Below, in pieces: positions 45,700 through 54,834 of a stretch of 64,000 nucleotides of DNA. The notes beneath the pieces are model-generated. The model was given only the letters and a program-made list of their open reading frames with translations. It had not been told where the DNA came from and ran no database searches. The DNA is taken from positions 30,313 to 94,312 of the forward strand of contig NZ_JMPS01000081.1 in NCBI RefSeq assembly GCF_000735455.1, in the 5' to 3' direction. Origin of the DNA: Yokenella regensburgei ATCC 49455. Its GTDB lineage: Bacteria > Pseudomonadota > Gammaproteobacteria > Enterobacterales > Enterobacteriaceae. Every line of letters begins with the position of its first letter. Positions within the stretch are counted from its first letter, which is position 1. Made by a program: the position numbers and the translations under genes.

Positions 45700-46887
45700 A
45701 TGCGTACTGTCGTTTCTACATCAGGTCGCCAGAACCTGATGCTTATTATTGGCATTCTGGCTATCGCTGCCACCCTGCGGGTGGCGTTCACCGGCGCGGC
45801 TCCCCTGCTGGACAGCATTCGTGCCGATTATGGTTTAACCACCGCACAGACGGGATTACTGACCACTCTGCCACTGCTGGCATTTGCGTTGGTGTCGCCG
45901 CTTGCAGCGGGCGTTGCCCGCCGCTTCGGCATAGAACGCTGCCTGCTGGCGGCTATGCTGCTGATATGCGCCGGTATCGCTCTGCGCTCGCTGCCATCGC
46001 CGGTTTGGCTGTATAGCGGTACGGCAGTAATTGGCTGCGGTATCGCCATCGGTAACGTCCTGCTGCCGGGTTTAATCAAGCGCAACTATGCGCACAGCGT
46101 GGCGAAGATGACCGGCGCCTACTCGGTGACCATGGGCGGTGCGGCGGCGCTTGGCTCAGCGCTGATGGTGCCCCTGGCGCTAAACGGCTTCGGCTGGCGC
46201 GGTGCTTTGCTGATGCTGATTGTCTTCCCGCTGCTGGCGTTTGTGCTGTGGCTGCCGCAGTGGCGGCAACATGCCGCCGCGCCGCTCACCAACTCGGGGG
46301 CGCTGCACAGCAAAGGCATCTGGCGCTCGGCGCTCGCCTGGCAGGTTACGCTGTTTCTCGGCATCAACTCGCTGGTTTACTACGTGATTGTTGGCTGGTT
46401 GCCAGCAATCCTGATAAGCCAGGGTTACAGCGAGGCGCAGGCAGGTTCTCTGCATGGTCTGCTGCAGCTGGCCACCGCGGCGCCAGGTATTGCGATTCCG
46501 CTGGTGCTGCATAAGCTTCGCGATCAGCGCGGGATAGCCATTCTGGTGTCGCTGATGTGCGTCCTGAGCGCCTTCGGATTCTGGCTGGTGCCTTCACAGG
46601 CTCTGCTATGGACGCTTATCTACGGCTTTGGCTCGGGCGCGACAATTATTCTCGGGCTGACGTTTATTAGCCTGCGCACCCATTCCGCCCATCAGGCAGC
46701 CGCGCTTTCGGGAATGGCGCAGTCGGTGGGGTATCTGCTGGCCGCCGGTGGGCCGCCGTTAATGGGGAAAATTCACGATCTGACCGGTGACTGGCACATA
46801 CCGCTGATGATTATCGCCGTCATTGCCCTGCTGATGGCGGTCTTCGGCGCCCTCGCCGGGCGTGACCGGGCCATTCACCCCCGTTAA
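45700..46887 (+). CDS. nimT: 2-nitroimidazole exporter NimT (YeaN), CynX/NimT-type MFS
   Basis: 395 aa from ATG 45700 (M-R-T-V-V-S-T-S) behind GGAGAAG. 12 helices; family segments R-V-A-F-T-G-A-A-P-L-L near residue 27, T-A-Q-T-G-L-L-T-T-L-P-L-L-A-F-A-L and G-I-N-S-L-V-Y-Y. It exports 2-nitroimidazole or cyanate-like compounds in E. coli. Confidence 0.93.
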   Translation: MRTVVSTSGRQNLMLIIGILAIAATLRVAFTGAAPLLDSIRADYGLTTAQTGLLTTLPLLAFALVSPLAAGVARRFGIERCLLAAMLLICAGIALRSLPSPVWLYSGTAVIGCGIAIGNVLLPGLIKRNYAHSVAKMTGAYSVTMGGAAALGSALMVPLALNGFGWRGALLMLIVFPLLAFVLWLPQWRQHAAAPLTNSGALHSKGIWRSALAWQVTLFLGINSLVYYVIVGWLPAILISQGYSEAQAGSLHGLLQLATAAPGIAIPLVLHKLRDQRGIAILVSLMCVLSAFGFWLVPSQALLWTLIYGFGSGATIILGLTFISLRTHSAHQAAALSGMAQSVGYLLAAGGPPLMGKIHDLTGDWHIPLMIIAVIALLMAVFGALAGRDRAIHPR

Positions 46888-46929
46888 TCCCTTCTGCCCG
46901 CCGCGAGCTTTCCCGGCGGGCATTCACGG

Positions 46930-47637
46930 TTACTGGCGGGCGGCGTGTAAAAACGCCTGGACCAGCGGTGCCGGACGCCCTGCCAGCGCGTTGCGCTCGT
47001 GCTGGAACAGCGTGGCAACAAAGAACGGATGCGTCATCAGCTCAACGGCGCGGATCTCCCCCTCTTCATCCCAGCCGGTCACCCGCAGCGGCTGATTATC
47101 GAGCTCGGCGGCAAACAGCGGCGAAATACCGTAGTTGCAGTGGTACCCCTCCTGAATGCTGTCACGGCCATAGCTGCGATGAATCAGCGTGTTGGCGCGC
47201 AGCTCGATGGTGTCTGATGTCTCCACCAGCGAACAGGTCAGCGGTGCAATCACCATCCGCCCTTCGTGGTCGGTTTCCGCATGGGCCGCATCCTCCCAGC
47301 CCATCACATTACGGGCATATTCAATAATCGCGTGCTGAAAACCGCCGCAGGTGCCCAGAAACGGGATGGCGTTCTCACGCGCATAGCGAATTGCCGTCAA
47401 CGCCCCTTCCACACTCTGATATGGGCTTGCCGGTACCAGCCAGATAGCGTCGTAACCGACCAGGTTATCTTCACTCTGAATTTCCTGCGTCATCAGCCAG
47501 TCGTAATCGGCGTCAAACCCCAGCACGGCAGCGGCATCATCGATAGCAAGCGGGATCGCCTGATGGGCGAGAACTTCAGCGTTGTAGTCGCCAACGAGGG
47601 CGATGCGAAGAGCGGATTTGGGTGTCACATTTTCCAT
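46930..47637 (-). CDS. CTP-synthase C-terminal-like class I glutamine amidotransferase (Cys form)
   Basis: 235 aa from ATG 47637 (M-E-N-V-T-P-K), behind AAGGA; the ORF extension to 47715 is unsupported. It resembles only the glutaminase domain of CTP synthase: I-A-L-V-G-D-Y-N, then the nucleophile elbow G-T-C-G-G-F-Q-H and H-P-F near the C-terminus. The family is described as CTP synthase C-terminal region-related (seleno)protein; some members use selenocysteine at the nucleophile. Here the codon is TGC, an ordinary Cys. No partner synthase domain is adjacent. Function unknown. Confidence 0.85.
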   Translation of the reverse strand: MENVTPKSALRIALVGDYNAEVLAHQAIPLAIDDAAAVLGFDADYDWLMTQEIQSEDNLVGYDAIWLVPASPYQSVEGALTAIRYARENAIPFLGTCGGFQHAIIEYARNVMGWEDAAHAETDHEGRMVIAPLTCSLVETSDTIELRANTLIHRSYGRDSIQEGYHCNYGISPLFAAELDNQPLRVTGWDEEGEIRAVELMTHPFFVATLFQHERNALAGRPAPLVQAFLHAARQ

Positions 47638-47801
47638 GAGGGGATCCTTATGCCTGACAATTTTTTCGGACAACATAAGGAACCTCAGACTAGCGGTCTT
47701 TGCGCAGAATAACAATACCTGGTAAACAGGGGGTATTCGGCTGTTAACTCTTTGACCATTGGCCTATGCTGGAGGCTGGAATGAGGAAAAAGGGAGACAC
47801 C

Positions 47802-48149
47802 ATGATCCAGTGTAAACGCGTGTATGACGACGCCTGCGAAGCCGATGGCTATCGGGTGCTGGTTGACAGGCTCTGGCCGCGTGGCGTGAAGAAAGAGGCG
47901 TTGCAGTACGATGAGTGGTGCAAAGACCTGACCCCGTCGGCGGAGTTGCGTAAAGCGTTTCACGGTGAAGTTATCGATTTTGCCAGCTTCTGCCAGCACT
48001 ACCGGGAGGAGCTTAATCAGCAGCGCGGCGAGGGTCTTCGCTTAGCGACGGTTGCCCGGGAAAAGGGCCTGACCCTGCTGTATGCCGCTAAAAACACTCA
48101 GCAAAACCACGCGCTGGTGCTGGCAGACTGGTTAGCACACCTCGAGTGA
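47802..48149 (+). CDS. yeaO: DUF488 protein YeaO
   Basis: 115 aa from ATG 47802 (M-I-Q-C-K-R-V-Y) behind GGGAGA; equal in length to E. coli. Conserved R-V-L-V-D-R-L-W-P-R-G near residue 23 and Y-A-A-K-N-T-Q-Q-N-H-A near residue 95. Function not known. The 3' end overlaps the next, oppositely oriented, gene by 18 bases. Confidence 0.93.
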   Translation: MIQCKRVYDDACEADGYRVLVDRLWPRGVKKEALQYDEWCKDLTPSAELRKAFHGEVIDFASFCQHYREELNQQRGEGLRLATVAREKGLTLLYAAKNTQQNHALVLADWLAHLE

Positions 48150-48437
48150 TCGCATCGCTTCAGGCTGCGCGTCCGGCATCAGCGGCATCAGATACTCCGG
48201 ACGCACAAAAGCAAAACCGTGCTGGCCGTCAGTTGCGCGAACGTTTCCCGTTACCAGCCATAGGGCACGCGGCGCCTGCGCCGGTAATTCCGTCATGACG
48301 CCGTTAACCGGGTTCAGCACCCTTTCGCCCGGCTGGCACAGCGCAAACAGCTCAACCGATTTGCCAATATTTGCGCGTCCGGAAACGGTACGCGCACCAA
48401 TTATCATCGCCGTGGCTCCCGGCTTTAGCTGGAACAT
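48132..48437 (-). CDS. Hypothetical protein
   Basis: 101 aa from ATG 48437 (M-F-Q-L-K-P-G-A-T-A), which has GGGAGA 4 bases upstream; the longer ORF reaches 48512. It contains I-I-G-A-R-T-V-S-G-R-A-N-I-G-K near residue 14 and a V-R-P-E-Y-L-M-P-L segment near the end. No recognised domain; beta-rich by appearance. I do not recognise this family. Confidence 0.7.
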   Translation of the reverse strand: MFQLKPGATAMIIGARTVSGRANIGKSVELFALCQPGERVLNPVNGVMTELPAQAPRALWLVTGNVRATDGQHGFAFVRPEYLMPLMPDAQPEAMRSLEVC

Positions 48438-48508
48438 ACTTCTCCCGAACGCGCCTCTGAATCTAAGAAAATTCTGAACGAGAAGTGTATCGCAGGAGCT
48501 GATGGAAG

Positions 48509-48766
48509 TCACTTAGGTTGCGGGTGATCGCGACGCCACAGCGCCCATTCATCGAGGGTTTCACCGCCCGGCAGTTTACAGTCGCTGCGCACCCCTTGCG
48601 GCGTCTGTACCGGTACCAGCGTACCGCCCTTCTGTTGGCAGTAAACCGATGCCGGGTTCGCCATACCGATATTCGGCGGCGGCGGTGCATCCTGCATTAC
48701 CGGCTTCGGTGAAGACGGCGCGCAGCCTGCCAGTATCAGCGGCAGTAAAAGGTAGATATATTTCAT
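48509..48766 (-). CDS. yoaF: DUF333 outer-membrane-type lipoprotein YoaF
   Basis: 85 aa from ATG 48766 (M-K-Y-I-Y-L-L-L). Lipobox L-I-L-A-G-C at about residues 10-15, so it is a lipoprotein. Conserved I-G-M-A-N-P-A-S-V-Y-C-x-x-x-G-G and the C-K-L-P-G-G-E-T-x-D-E-W signature of DUF333. Only about 35 bases separate it from the stop of the microcin exporter gene upstream, so the island insertion point lies right at its 5' end and may change its transcription. Confidence 0.93.
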   Translation of the reverse strand: MKYIYLLLPLILAGCAPSSPKPVMQDAPPPPNIGMANPASVYCQQKGGTLVPVQTPQGVRSDCKLPGGETLDEWALWRRDHPQPK

Positions 48767-48801
48767 TGCAACTCCTGTGTCATTATTCGGTACCTGCATA
48801 A

Positions 48802-50898
48802 TCAGATAACCAGGGTTCTGTCGACCGTTCGCAGCGTCGTTTCTCTGTGGGCGATAATCACCCGGGTAATGTTCAGGCGTTTTATCGCGCCGTTCACATA
48901 CCGTTCGCTGTCGGTATCCAGGGAACTGGTGGCTTCGTCCATAAACAAAATGCCAGGCTTGCGGTACAGTGCGCGAGCAATAAAAATACGCTGCTTTTGT
49001 CCACCGGACAGCCCTTCCCCCAGTTCGCCAATCAGGGTTTCATACCCCATTGGCATATTCATGATAACATCATGAATATAACTGGCTTTAGCGCACTCTA
49101 TCATCCAGTCTTCATCAACATCCTCGGTGAAGCTACAAATATTCTCCCTGATTGAACCTGAAAATAATCGGTCGTCCTGCATCACGCAGGCAATCATTTT
49201 GTGATAGTTATTGATGCCCAGTTGACGAATGTCGGTACCATCCACCAGCACTTTACCGCAGTCCGGTTCAAACAAACCGCAGAGAACTTTGAGTAAGGTC
49301 GTTTTCCCGGCTCCCGATGCACCGCTGATGGCAACGCTTTCCCCTCGGGCGATAGACATCGTTAACCCACTGAACACAGGTGCTGACTGACTGTCGTAGC
49401 GGAAGCTCAGATCGGAAATATCCAGTGATACTGGCTGCATGGTTGCGGCTATCATAAGGTCTGGTTTGTTCGTCTCTTTCTCGTGAAGGGCAATATCCGC
49501 AATACGTTCGTTATGCAGGCTCATCATCCGTAACTGCAAAAGAAAGTTGGTCAGAGAGGTTACCCTGTCGGAGAACTGGCTTCGAAAAGCGGCAAATGCG
49601 ACAAACATACCGATGGTCATTTGATTGTCGATAACCAGACTGGTACCGAGCCATAGAATAGCCACCTGATCGCAGGCGATGACAAAAGTATTAATTCCGC
49701 CAAACAGCAAATCCATTTTTGTTAGCTTAATGGCCGAGTTGATAGTATCAATCTTCAGGTTAAGCCAGTGACATCCGCGCCGCTCAGCCATTCCCTGCAT
49801 CTTTATCGTCGCAATTCCGTACAATGTCTCCATAAAATAAGAGCTGGCTCGCGCACCGCGGACCAATGTTTCTTCTGATAACTGCCGGTAATATCCATAA
49901 GTCACCAGACGCAACAGCACATATATTGCGGTAAACCCCAGTACCACCCAGGAAAGGTATCCGCCATAAAGCACCATCATGATTAGCACACCAGGCACCA
50001 TAATGCTGTCCATGATGGCGCCTGGCACGCTCGTGGTAAAAGTTGTGCGCAATGTGTCGAGTGAACCAAAGCGTGACTGGATATCGCCAAGTTTGCGCCG
50101 TTCGAAATAGCTGAGGGGAAGTCTCAACAGATGGTTAAATAAGCCGGATTGCCATTGCACATCAATCAATGTTCCCATCACTAACGATGACCAGGCCCGG
50201 AGCACACCGGTAGCTGCACGAAGCAGAATAAAAAACATCAGCCCGGCACAGATGAGCGACAGCAGTCCTCGATCCCCTGCGGGAATGGCGTGGTCCATGA
50301 CCAGCTGCGTTCCAACTGGCATCACCAGATTGATAGTTTCAATCACCACTGACAGACAGAAGATTTTCGCCAACGTACTTTTAATGCCATAAATACTGTT
50401 GAAGAGCGTACGCAGGCTAAGGCGGTTATTCACCTTTTCGGCGGTAAACTCACTGCCTGGCCATACTTCAAGCGCCACACCGGTAAAATAGCGCCCCATC
50501 TCTTGCTGGCACACCTGTCGCCGGCCACGGGCCGGATCGTGCAGGATAAAGTGATTTCTTTTTATCCCCACCAGCACCACAAAATGATTAAAGTCCCAGT
50601 GAAGAATACACGGCGTTTTTAGCGCGCTAAGTTCGTGCAATTCGAGTGACAGCGCCCGGGTTGCCATACCAAGCTCCTCGGCAATCCCCTTCATGCCTGC
50701 AAGATTAGCGCCACGTGCCGAGAGATTGAACTGCCGCCGCAGCGAGATTAAATCAATATTCTTGCCATAGTGCCCACACACCATCGCCAGGCAGGCAAGA
50801 CCGCATTCTGCCGCCTCGGTCTGGTGAATCACCGGCATCCGCGGTCGCCAGTGCATATCCAGCTGGCTTACCATGTTTCTGAATCTTCCGTTAATCAT
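48802..50898 (-). CDS. mchF: Microcin exporter: C39 peptidase-containing ABC transporter (MchF/CvaB type)
   Basis: 698 aa, the length I recall for MchF. Residues about 20-130 are a peptidase C39 domain with Gln26, Cys32 (E-C-G-L-A-C), His106 (N-H-F-V-V-L) and Asp122 (H-D-P-A), which removes double-glycine leaders. Then six membrane helices (about 170-450) and an ATPase domain with Walker [18 protein letters not shown] and Walker [13 protein letters not shown]. It would cleave and export the microcin through MchE-like adaptor and TolC. It overlaps the preceding gene by 8 bases and is last in the leftward operon. Confidence 0.93.
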   Translation of the reverse strand: MINGRFRNMVSQLDMHWRPRMPVIHQTEAAECGLACLAMVCGHYGKNIDLISLRRQFNLSARGANLAGMKGIAEELGMATRALSLELHELSALKTPCILHWDFNHFVVLVGIKRNHFILHDPARGRRQVCQQEMGRYFTGVALEVWPGSEFTAEKVNNRLSLRTLFNSIYGIKSTLAKIFCLSVVIETINLVMPVGTQLVMDHAIPAGDRGLLSLICAGLMFFILLRAATGVLRAWSSLVMGTLIDVQWQSGLFNHLLRLPLSYFERRKLGDIQSRFGSLDTLRTTFTTSVPGAIMDSIMVPGVLIMMVLYGGYLSWVVLGFTAIYVLLRLVTYGYYRQLSEETLVRGARASSYFMETLYGIATIKMQGMAERRGCHWLNLKIDTINSAIKLTKMDLLFGGINTFVIACDQVAILWLGTSLVIDNQMTIGMFVAFAAFRSQFSDRVTSLTNFLLQLRMMSLHNERIADIALHEKETNKPDLMIAATMQPVSLDISDLSFRYDSQSAPVFSGLTMSIARGESVAISGASGAGKTTLLKVLCGLFEPDCGKVLVDGTDIRQLGINNYHKMIACVMQDDRLFSGSIRENICSFTEDVDEDWMIECAKASYIHDVIMNMPMGYETLIGELGEGLSGGQKQRIFIARALYRKPGILFMDEATSSLDTDSERYVNGAIKRLNITRVIIAHRETTLRTVDRTLVI

Positions 50899-52165
50899 TG
50901 AGCGGACCTGTGGCGCTGTGTTTCATGTCGTAGAAGGGAGAAAGCATCCACTGGTATATTTTCCGTTTCTCGAGAAAGAGTGTGCTTTTAGCCTTCATAC
51001 CATTTTCCAGTGGTAGCGATTTTCCAGCGTATACAATGGATTGCTGCTCCGGCTTTACAATGACTTTGTACCAGGGGACCGAGGCATCGAGCGTATTTTT
51101 TGGGGCCCCGTGATAGGTGAGCATTTCCTGTGTGGAAGCCGGCGTTCGGGTCACGGTGGTCACTGTTGCCTGGAATTGACCGAATTTCTCCGCCGGGAAC
51201 GCTTCGTAGCGGAGATTAACGCGGTCACCCGACTTCAGGTATGGCACCACATCATTTGGCACCCAGAGGATCAGATAGTAATTCTCGATATTCTTCGGGA
51301 TTACCTGCAAAAGGCTGTCACCGGGATTTACCATCTGCCCGATGGTCACGCTCATGGAATCGATTCTCCCATCCGACAATGCGCGAACCACAATTTCACC
51401 GCCAACGTCGGTTTCCACCAGCTCTTTTTGTAATTCGTAGCGCTGGAGCTCCATCTGATAAATCCGGTTATCAAAATCCGCCGCCTGGGTCTGGATCTGG
51501 CTTTCCAGGCTGGTTAACTGCAGAGCGTTTTGTTCATTTTGCCCGCTTAACCCGAGCAGGTTATTCTGCTGCTGGTAATACAAGGCAACCTGATTCGTTA
51601 GCTGATCTTTGTTGATAAGCCCCCGCGCCTGGTAATGCCGGTAATTTTCCATATTGCTTTGCATAATGTTGATGCCTTCCTGTGCCCGGCGAATAATATC
51701 CGAGGAGCGCTGGAAGGCTTCACTGTATTGCAAACGTTGCTTTTCCAGAGAGTCGAGGGTTATTTTTTTGCTTTCTTCCAGCCGCTGGATGATGTTATCA
51801 ACGCGAACCAGTTGGCTCTCAATATCTCTGCGCTGATTTTCGCTCACTACGCCGCTACGCGTACTTTTACTGACATCAATCTGATAGACAGGCTCTCCTT
51901 TACGGATCATCTGCCCTTCGTGAACGAACTGATTCACTACAAAGCCCTGAACTCCTGAGTAAATATTCACCGCCCGCGGCCAGGTCGTAACCTCACCCAC
52001 CACATTCACCCGGCGGGTATAAGTTCCTTCGATGATAAACAGCAGGAACGCAGCGATAAAAAGCAGGCTACCGGTAGCGACCGTCCAAAATGGAATACCC
52101 GGCAGCAATATTGCTCGCCCTCGCCATTTCATTTTCCTGTTGGCAATAGCATCCTTACGAAACAA
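50891..52165 (-). CDS. mchE: Microcin export membrane-fusion protein (MchE/CvaA type)
   Basis: 424 aa, HlyD family. One membrane helix near residues 24-45, then a lipoyl/barrel-sandwich half ([10 protein letters not shown]), a long helical coiled-coil hairpin (about 105-245), the second lipoyl half ([15 protein letters not shown]) and a C-terminal beta-barrel. It bridges the ABC exporter to the TolC channel. Start M-F-R-K-D-A-I. It is 26 bases after the mchD-like gene and overlaps mchF by 8. Confidence 0.92.
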   Translation of the reverse strand: MFRKDAIANRKMKWRGRAILLPGIPFWTVATGSLLFIAAFLLFIIEGTYTRRVNVVGEVTTWPRAVNIYSGVQGFVVNQFVHEGQMIRKGEPVYQIDVSKSTRSGVVSENQRRDIESQLVRVDNIIQRLEESKKITLDSLEKQRLQYSEAFQRSSDIIRRAQEGINIMQSNMENYRHYQARGLINKDQLTNQVALYYQQQNNLLGLSGQNEQNALQLTSLESQIQTQAADFDNRIYQMELQRYELQKELVETDVGGEIVVRALSDGRIDSMSVTIGQMVNPGDSLLQVIPKNIENYYLILWVPNDVVPYLKSGDRVNLRYEAFPAEKFGQFQATVTTVTRTPASTQEMLTYHGAPKNTLDASVPWYKVIVKPEQQSIVYAGKSLPLENGMKAKSTLFLEKRKIYQWMLSPFYDMKHSATGPLND

Positions 52166-52191
52166 AATAGAGTCCCTTGAAGATTGAATAT

Positions 52192-52629
52192 TTATCGACT
52201 AAAGGTCATGACACGTTTATTACGGCTCAGCCAGTGCACGTTGCCTTCTCCCCATGGGCGAAGTTCGATAAAACGGCGTAATGCTTCTCGCCCATAACCC
52301 GGAAAGCAGCAAAAATCGAGGATCCAGATCCTACCGTCTTCATTCCATTCTGAAGGATGTAACCTGAATTCGGGGTCGCTAAGTAATCGCTTTTCAGTAT
52401 CGGGTCCAGGATATGCCCAGGTGATATATGCCAGCGGCAGCCCGCGCGCATCGAAGAGAAATTTAATCTGCTGATGTTGAATGGCATATTCTGTCCATTG
52501 CTGGATGGTCAGTACCGGATAAAGGCTGTAATGACGGTTATGGAGCATACAACTGACCGCGAAACCAAGCTGCTCCTGCGCTGACCAGAGGCCATTGCCC
52601 CTGACCGTTTCACGTAACGGTGATTTCAT
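52192..52629 (-). CDS. mchD: Microcin modification protein, HlyC-like acyltransferase fold (MchD/MceI type)
   Basis: 145 aa. The order of motifs fits the toxin-activating acyltransferase (HlyC) family: a His-bearing segment [10 protein letters not shown] near residues 26-35, then L-P-L-A-Y-I-T-W-A near residue 64 (HlyC: P-V-A-Y-C-S-W-A) and [10 protein letters not shown] near residue 102 (HlyC: W-F-I-D-W-I-A-P-F-G) with the catalytic Asp. MceI of the microcin E492 system is a member of this group and works with MceJ to attach glucosylated enterobactin to the peptide's last Ser. It lies 4 bases after the mchC-like gene. Confidence 0.85.
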   Translation of the reverse strand: MKSPLRETVRGNGLWSAQEQLGFAVSCMLHNRHYSLYPVLTIQQWTEYAIQHQQIKFLFDARGLPLAYITWAYPGPDTEKRLLSDPEFRLHPSEWNEDGRIWILDFCCFPGYGREALRRFIELRPWGEGNVHWLSRNKRVMTFSR

Positions 52630-52633
52630 GGTA

Positions 52634-54175
52634 TTAACCTACCAGCTGAGAGCAGTAGCGAGCGGATGGCAGTGTGCCGAGTGCCTCTTTGGCCCAGGTC
52701 AACATCCTGGTACCCATGTCAGAAAAGGCCTGCTGCAGATATTCAGGGGAGTCGCCATATTCATCAATCAGGCAGGTAATCTCTGCAAAAAGACGTGCTT
52801 TCGCCATCGAATCACGCGGCTGTAAACGGCATCGCACCTGCTGTTCCATCGACTGAAGAAATGACGCAGTGTTGCTTTCCCGAACCTTCCCAGCCTGGTG
52901 AAGCCAGTGGATCCCCCCGCTAAAGCACTGCAACGCTTCCTGATAATATCCCTCGCGATGCCAGTGTTCGCGCGGGGCAGCAGTTTCGTTCCGAAGGCCA
53001 CGAATGAGCGCCACTGCGGCATGTTGCAACGGCGAATCCCCTTTTTCGCTGTATCCCGGCTTCCTGAACCTGGCTGATAGCATTAGAAAGCCATGAACAA
53101 GCTGTTTCAGAGGTGGCGTAACAACCGCCCCGGTCAGTGGGATACCCAGCTGCTCCAGATAACCGTGAAAGCAGGCTTCTTCGAAAGTCGTACGGAAAAC
53201 CTCCGTAACCTGCCGTTGTGCCTGCTCTGTGAAACCAGTGTCAAAAAGATATTTCCCAAGATAGAGACAAAGATCGCAGAGCCCCTGCAGTAGCACCGCA
53301 GGCTCTTTCTCAAGCTCGGTTATCCTGAGCCGATAGCCAAAATCCTCAGGATAGTCTCCCGGAAATAAACTGCTTAACCCATTAAAATCCATCAGCCTGC
53401 CGTCCATCGCCAGGTTTGAAGGGGACGTGGTCAGCCGGAGATAGCGGGTTCGACAATAGGCCATCTGCCAGGCTTCCCGTCGGGCCAGCTCGCATAGCCC
53501 TTCCAGGCAGCGCTGCTGCTGACTAACGCGACCTGCGTCTCGGGCACCTTGCTCTGGTCCAGGCAAATAGTCAGGTAATTTTTGGATGACGGCGCTTACC
53601 CGCCGGGCATCGTGCAGCAAACGGCTGGCGAACTCCGGCTGCGGCCGGAAATAAGGAGCCCTTTCAAAATGAGCCGGACGAACAACCGGGTCGCGTACAA
53701 GCAGAGCACGCCGGGACGCACCATCGGTACGATCCCAGGCCTCAGAAGTGTACAGATCAGTGAGCAGGACTGCCCTCGCCCGCACAGCCCCATAGGGTAG
53801 GAGTCGGGATAATACTTCCCCCCACAAGGCTTCATAAACCGCATGGATTGCGCCAAGCGCACCATTGGAATGGCGGCCATCCGTTCCCTGACCTACCAGT
53901 GGATTAGCACCAATCCCTTTAACCTGATAGCAACCATCAAAACCACACCTGGCGCCACCCCCGTTTCGCTGGATCCCACTACCGCCATATCGTTCAGCAA
54001 AAAACGTTTTACCTGGCGCGAAACATGTCGAGTCAATCACATAGCTGCATGCATGCTGCATCGCCTGCGAGTCTTCAACATCCGGAGCGCACCATATCAA
54101 TGATGAAGACACCGGATGCGCCATAAAAGGTACGAGATTTTCTTTTAGCTTATAAAGTGAATGTTCATGACTCAT
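52634..54175 (-). CDS. mchC: Microcin modification protein (MchC/MceJ type), with SelO-like motifs
   Basis: 513 aa, the length I recall for MchC. First gene of the leftward operon. Motif order resembles SelO/YdiU pseudokinases: Y-G-G at 63, N-G-G-G-A-R at 71, Q-V-K-G-I-G-A-N-P at 84, T-D-G-R at 98, Glu in A-L-W-G-E at 120, R-A-V-L-L at 134, a segment L-L-V-R-D-P-V-V-R-P-A-H-F-E near 159, and S-N-L-A-M-D-G-R-L-M-D-F-N near 253 in place of SelO's D-N-M-S-x-x-G-L-T-I-D-Y-G. With the acyltransferase-like partner it is inferred to link a catecholate siderophore to the microcin C-terminus, a reaction needing ATP in the E492 system. No start ambiguity of note. Confidence 0.85.
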   Translation of the reverse strand: MSHEHSLYKLKENLVPFMAHPVSSSLIWCAPDVEDSQAMQHACSYVIDSTCFAPGKTFFAERYGGSGIQRNGGGARCGFDGCYQVKGIGANPLVGQGTDGRHSNGALGAIHAVYEALWGEVLSRLLPYGAVRARAVLLTDLYTSEAWDRTDGASRRALLVRDPVVRPAHFERAPYFRPQPEFASRLLHDARRVSAVIQKLPDYLPGPEQGARDAGRVSQQQRCLEGLCELARREAWQMAYCRTRYLRLTTSPSNLAMDGRLMDFNGLSSLFPGDYPEDFGYRLRITELEKEPAVLLQGLCDLCLYLGKYLFDTGFTEQAQRQVTEVFRTTFEEACFHGYLEQLGIPLTGAVVTPPLKQLVHGFLMLSARFRKPGYSEKGDSPLQHAAVALIRGLRNETAAPREHWHREGYYQEALQCFSGGIHWLHQAGKVRESNTASFLQSMEQQVRCRLQPRDSMAKARLFAEITCLIDEYGDSPEYLQQAFSDMGTRMLTWAKEALGTLPSARYCSQLVG

Positions 54176-54295
54176 CTGCTATGCCCCGGAATTCACAGAC
54201 AGCCACTAGCAATATCGACAATACGATATACAAAGCCTTCATATATTCTGCCGCTGTTGTCCATTTATATTAAGAAACTCACCCTGCGTGTAGGG

Positions 54296-54430
54296 TTAAA
54301 ACATAGATAATGAATATTCCAGCATAGTGGCAGTGATGATTAATGCTAAAAGCGTTTCCGGCGCAATAGTCTGAAGGTCGTTCCCGGTATCTACCGAGGG
54401 GGGCGTAAATTCCATCTTACGTGGCTCCAT
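54296..54430 (-). CDS. Candidate small membrane protein in the microcin leader
   Basis: A 44-codon ORF (39 codons from the second ATG, which has GGAG nine bases upstream) at the 5' side of the mchC-like gene, same strand. The second half, L-L-A-L-I-I-T-A-T-M-L-E-Y-S-L-S-M-F, could be a membrane helix; the first half is acidic and Pro-rich. It lies directly after the Fur-like box. It may be a second immunity or accessory peptide, or a chance ORF. Not recognised. Confidence 0.4.
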   Translation of the reverse strand: MEPRKMEFTPPSVDTGNDLQTIAPETLLALIITATMLEYSLSMF

Positions 54431-54436
54431 TTAAAA

Positions 54437-54455
54437 GAGAATGATTGCTATTTAC
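54437..54455. promoter_or_regulatory. Fur-box-like site in the microcin control region
   Basis: On the minus strand the 19 bases read GTAAATAGCAATCATTCTC and match the consensus GATAATGATAATCATTATC at 13 positions, with the right half AATCATTCTC like the fhuA box. It lies between the divergent mchC-like and immunity/microcin units, so iron limitation could induce one or both. By-eye match only. Confidence 0.6.
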
Positions 54456-54600
54456 TTTTAATTACAAAGCTGACATAGTAGACACATAAAGTCAAATGTT
54501 AACTAAAGCTAATACAATCAAAGAATGGCTTGTATACGCTAAATACCCAACCGCAGCCGAATAATGCTGCAAGAGAATAGCTAACGCCATGATTTAACGA

Positions 54601-54618
54601 ACTACCATTAATGGTAGT
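54601..54618. repeat. 18-bp perfect palindrome
   Basis: ACTACCATTAATGGTAGT is perfectly self-complementary. It lies 20 bases upstream of the small plus-strand ORF at 54638 and upstream of the immunity gene. Such symmetry suggests a dimeric repressor or activator site; no candidate regulator is in the window. Confidence 0.6.
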
Positions 54619-54637
54619 GGAGACAGGGAGGTATATA

Positions 54638-54748
54638 ATGAGTTGTGATAAAAATCACAAAAAAGGAATAATCATAAATTTTACTAAAGTCATCATTCTT
54701 CCCCTGGCGGCAGACTGTTGCCCTGTCACGCATATTTTTTCATGGTAA
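54638..54748 (+). CDS. Candidate 36-aa leader peptide upstream of the immunity gene
   Basis: ATG 54638 follows GGGAGGT with a 6-base spacer, the best ribosome site in this region. The peptide begins M-S-C-D-K-N-H-K-K-G and ends C-C-P-V-T-H-I-F-S-W. In the microcin H47 cluster a small gene, mchX, occupies a comparable upstream position; I cannot show similarity. It may be an expression-coupling leader. Confidence 0.4.
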   Translation: MSCDKNHKKGIIINFTKVIILPLAADCCPVTHIFSW

Positions 54749-54834
54749 CGCATCGCGCGCTATCCGTGATAGCCATGATCAAAACTACCCGGTTTTTACT
54801 GTTATTTGATTGTTTCATTTAAAGCTGAGGAATA

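Larger units (their letters stand above)
54176..54834. other. Intergenic control region between the two microcin transcription units
   Basis: About 660 bases, distinctly AT-rich compared with the flanks. It holds a small minus-strand ORF (54296-54430), a Fur-box-like site (54437-54455), a possible leftward promoter (TTAACA / TACTAT read on the minus strand at 54502-54475, spacer 16), an 18-bp palindrome (54601-54618) and a small plus-strand ORF with a strong ribosome site (54638-54748). GCTATC-cgt-GATAGC (54759-54773) forms a short hairpin. No recognisable regulator gene. Confidence 0.6.
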
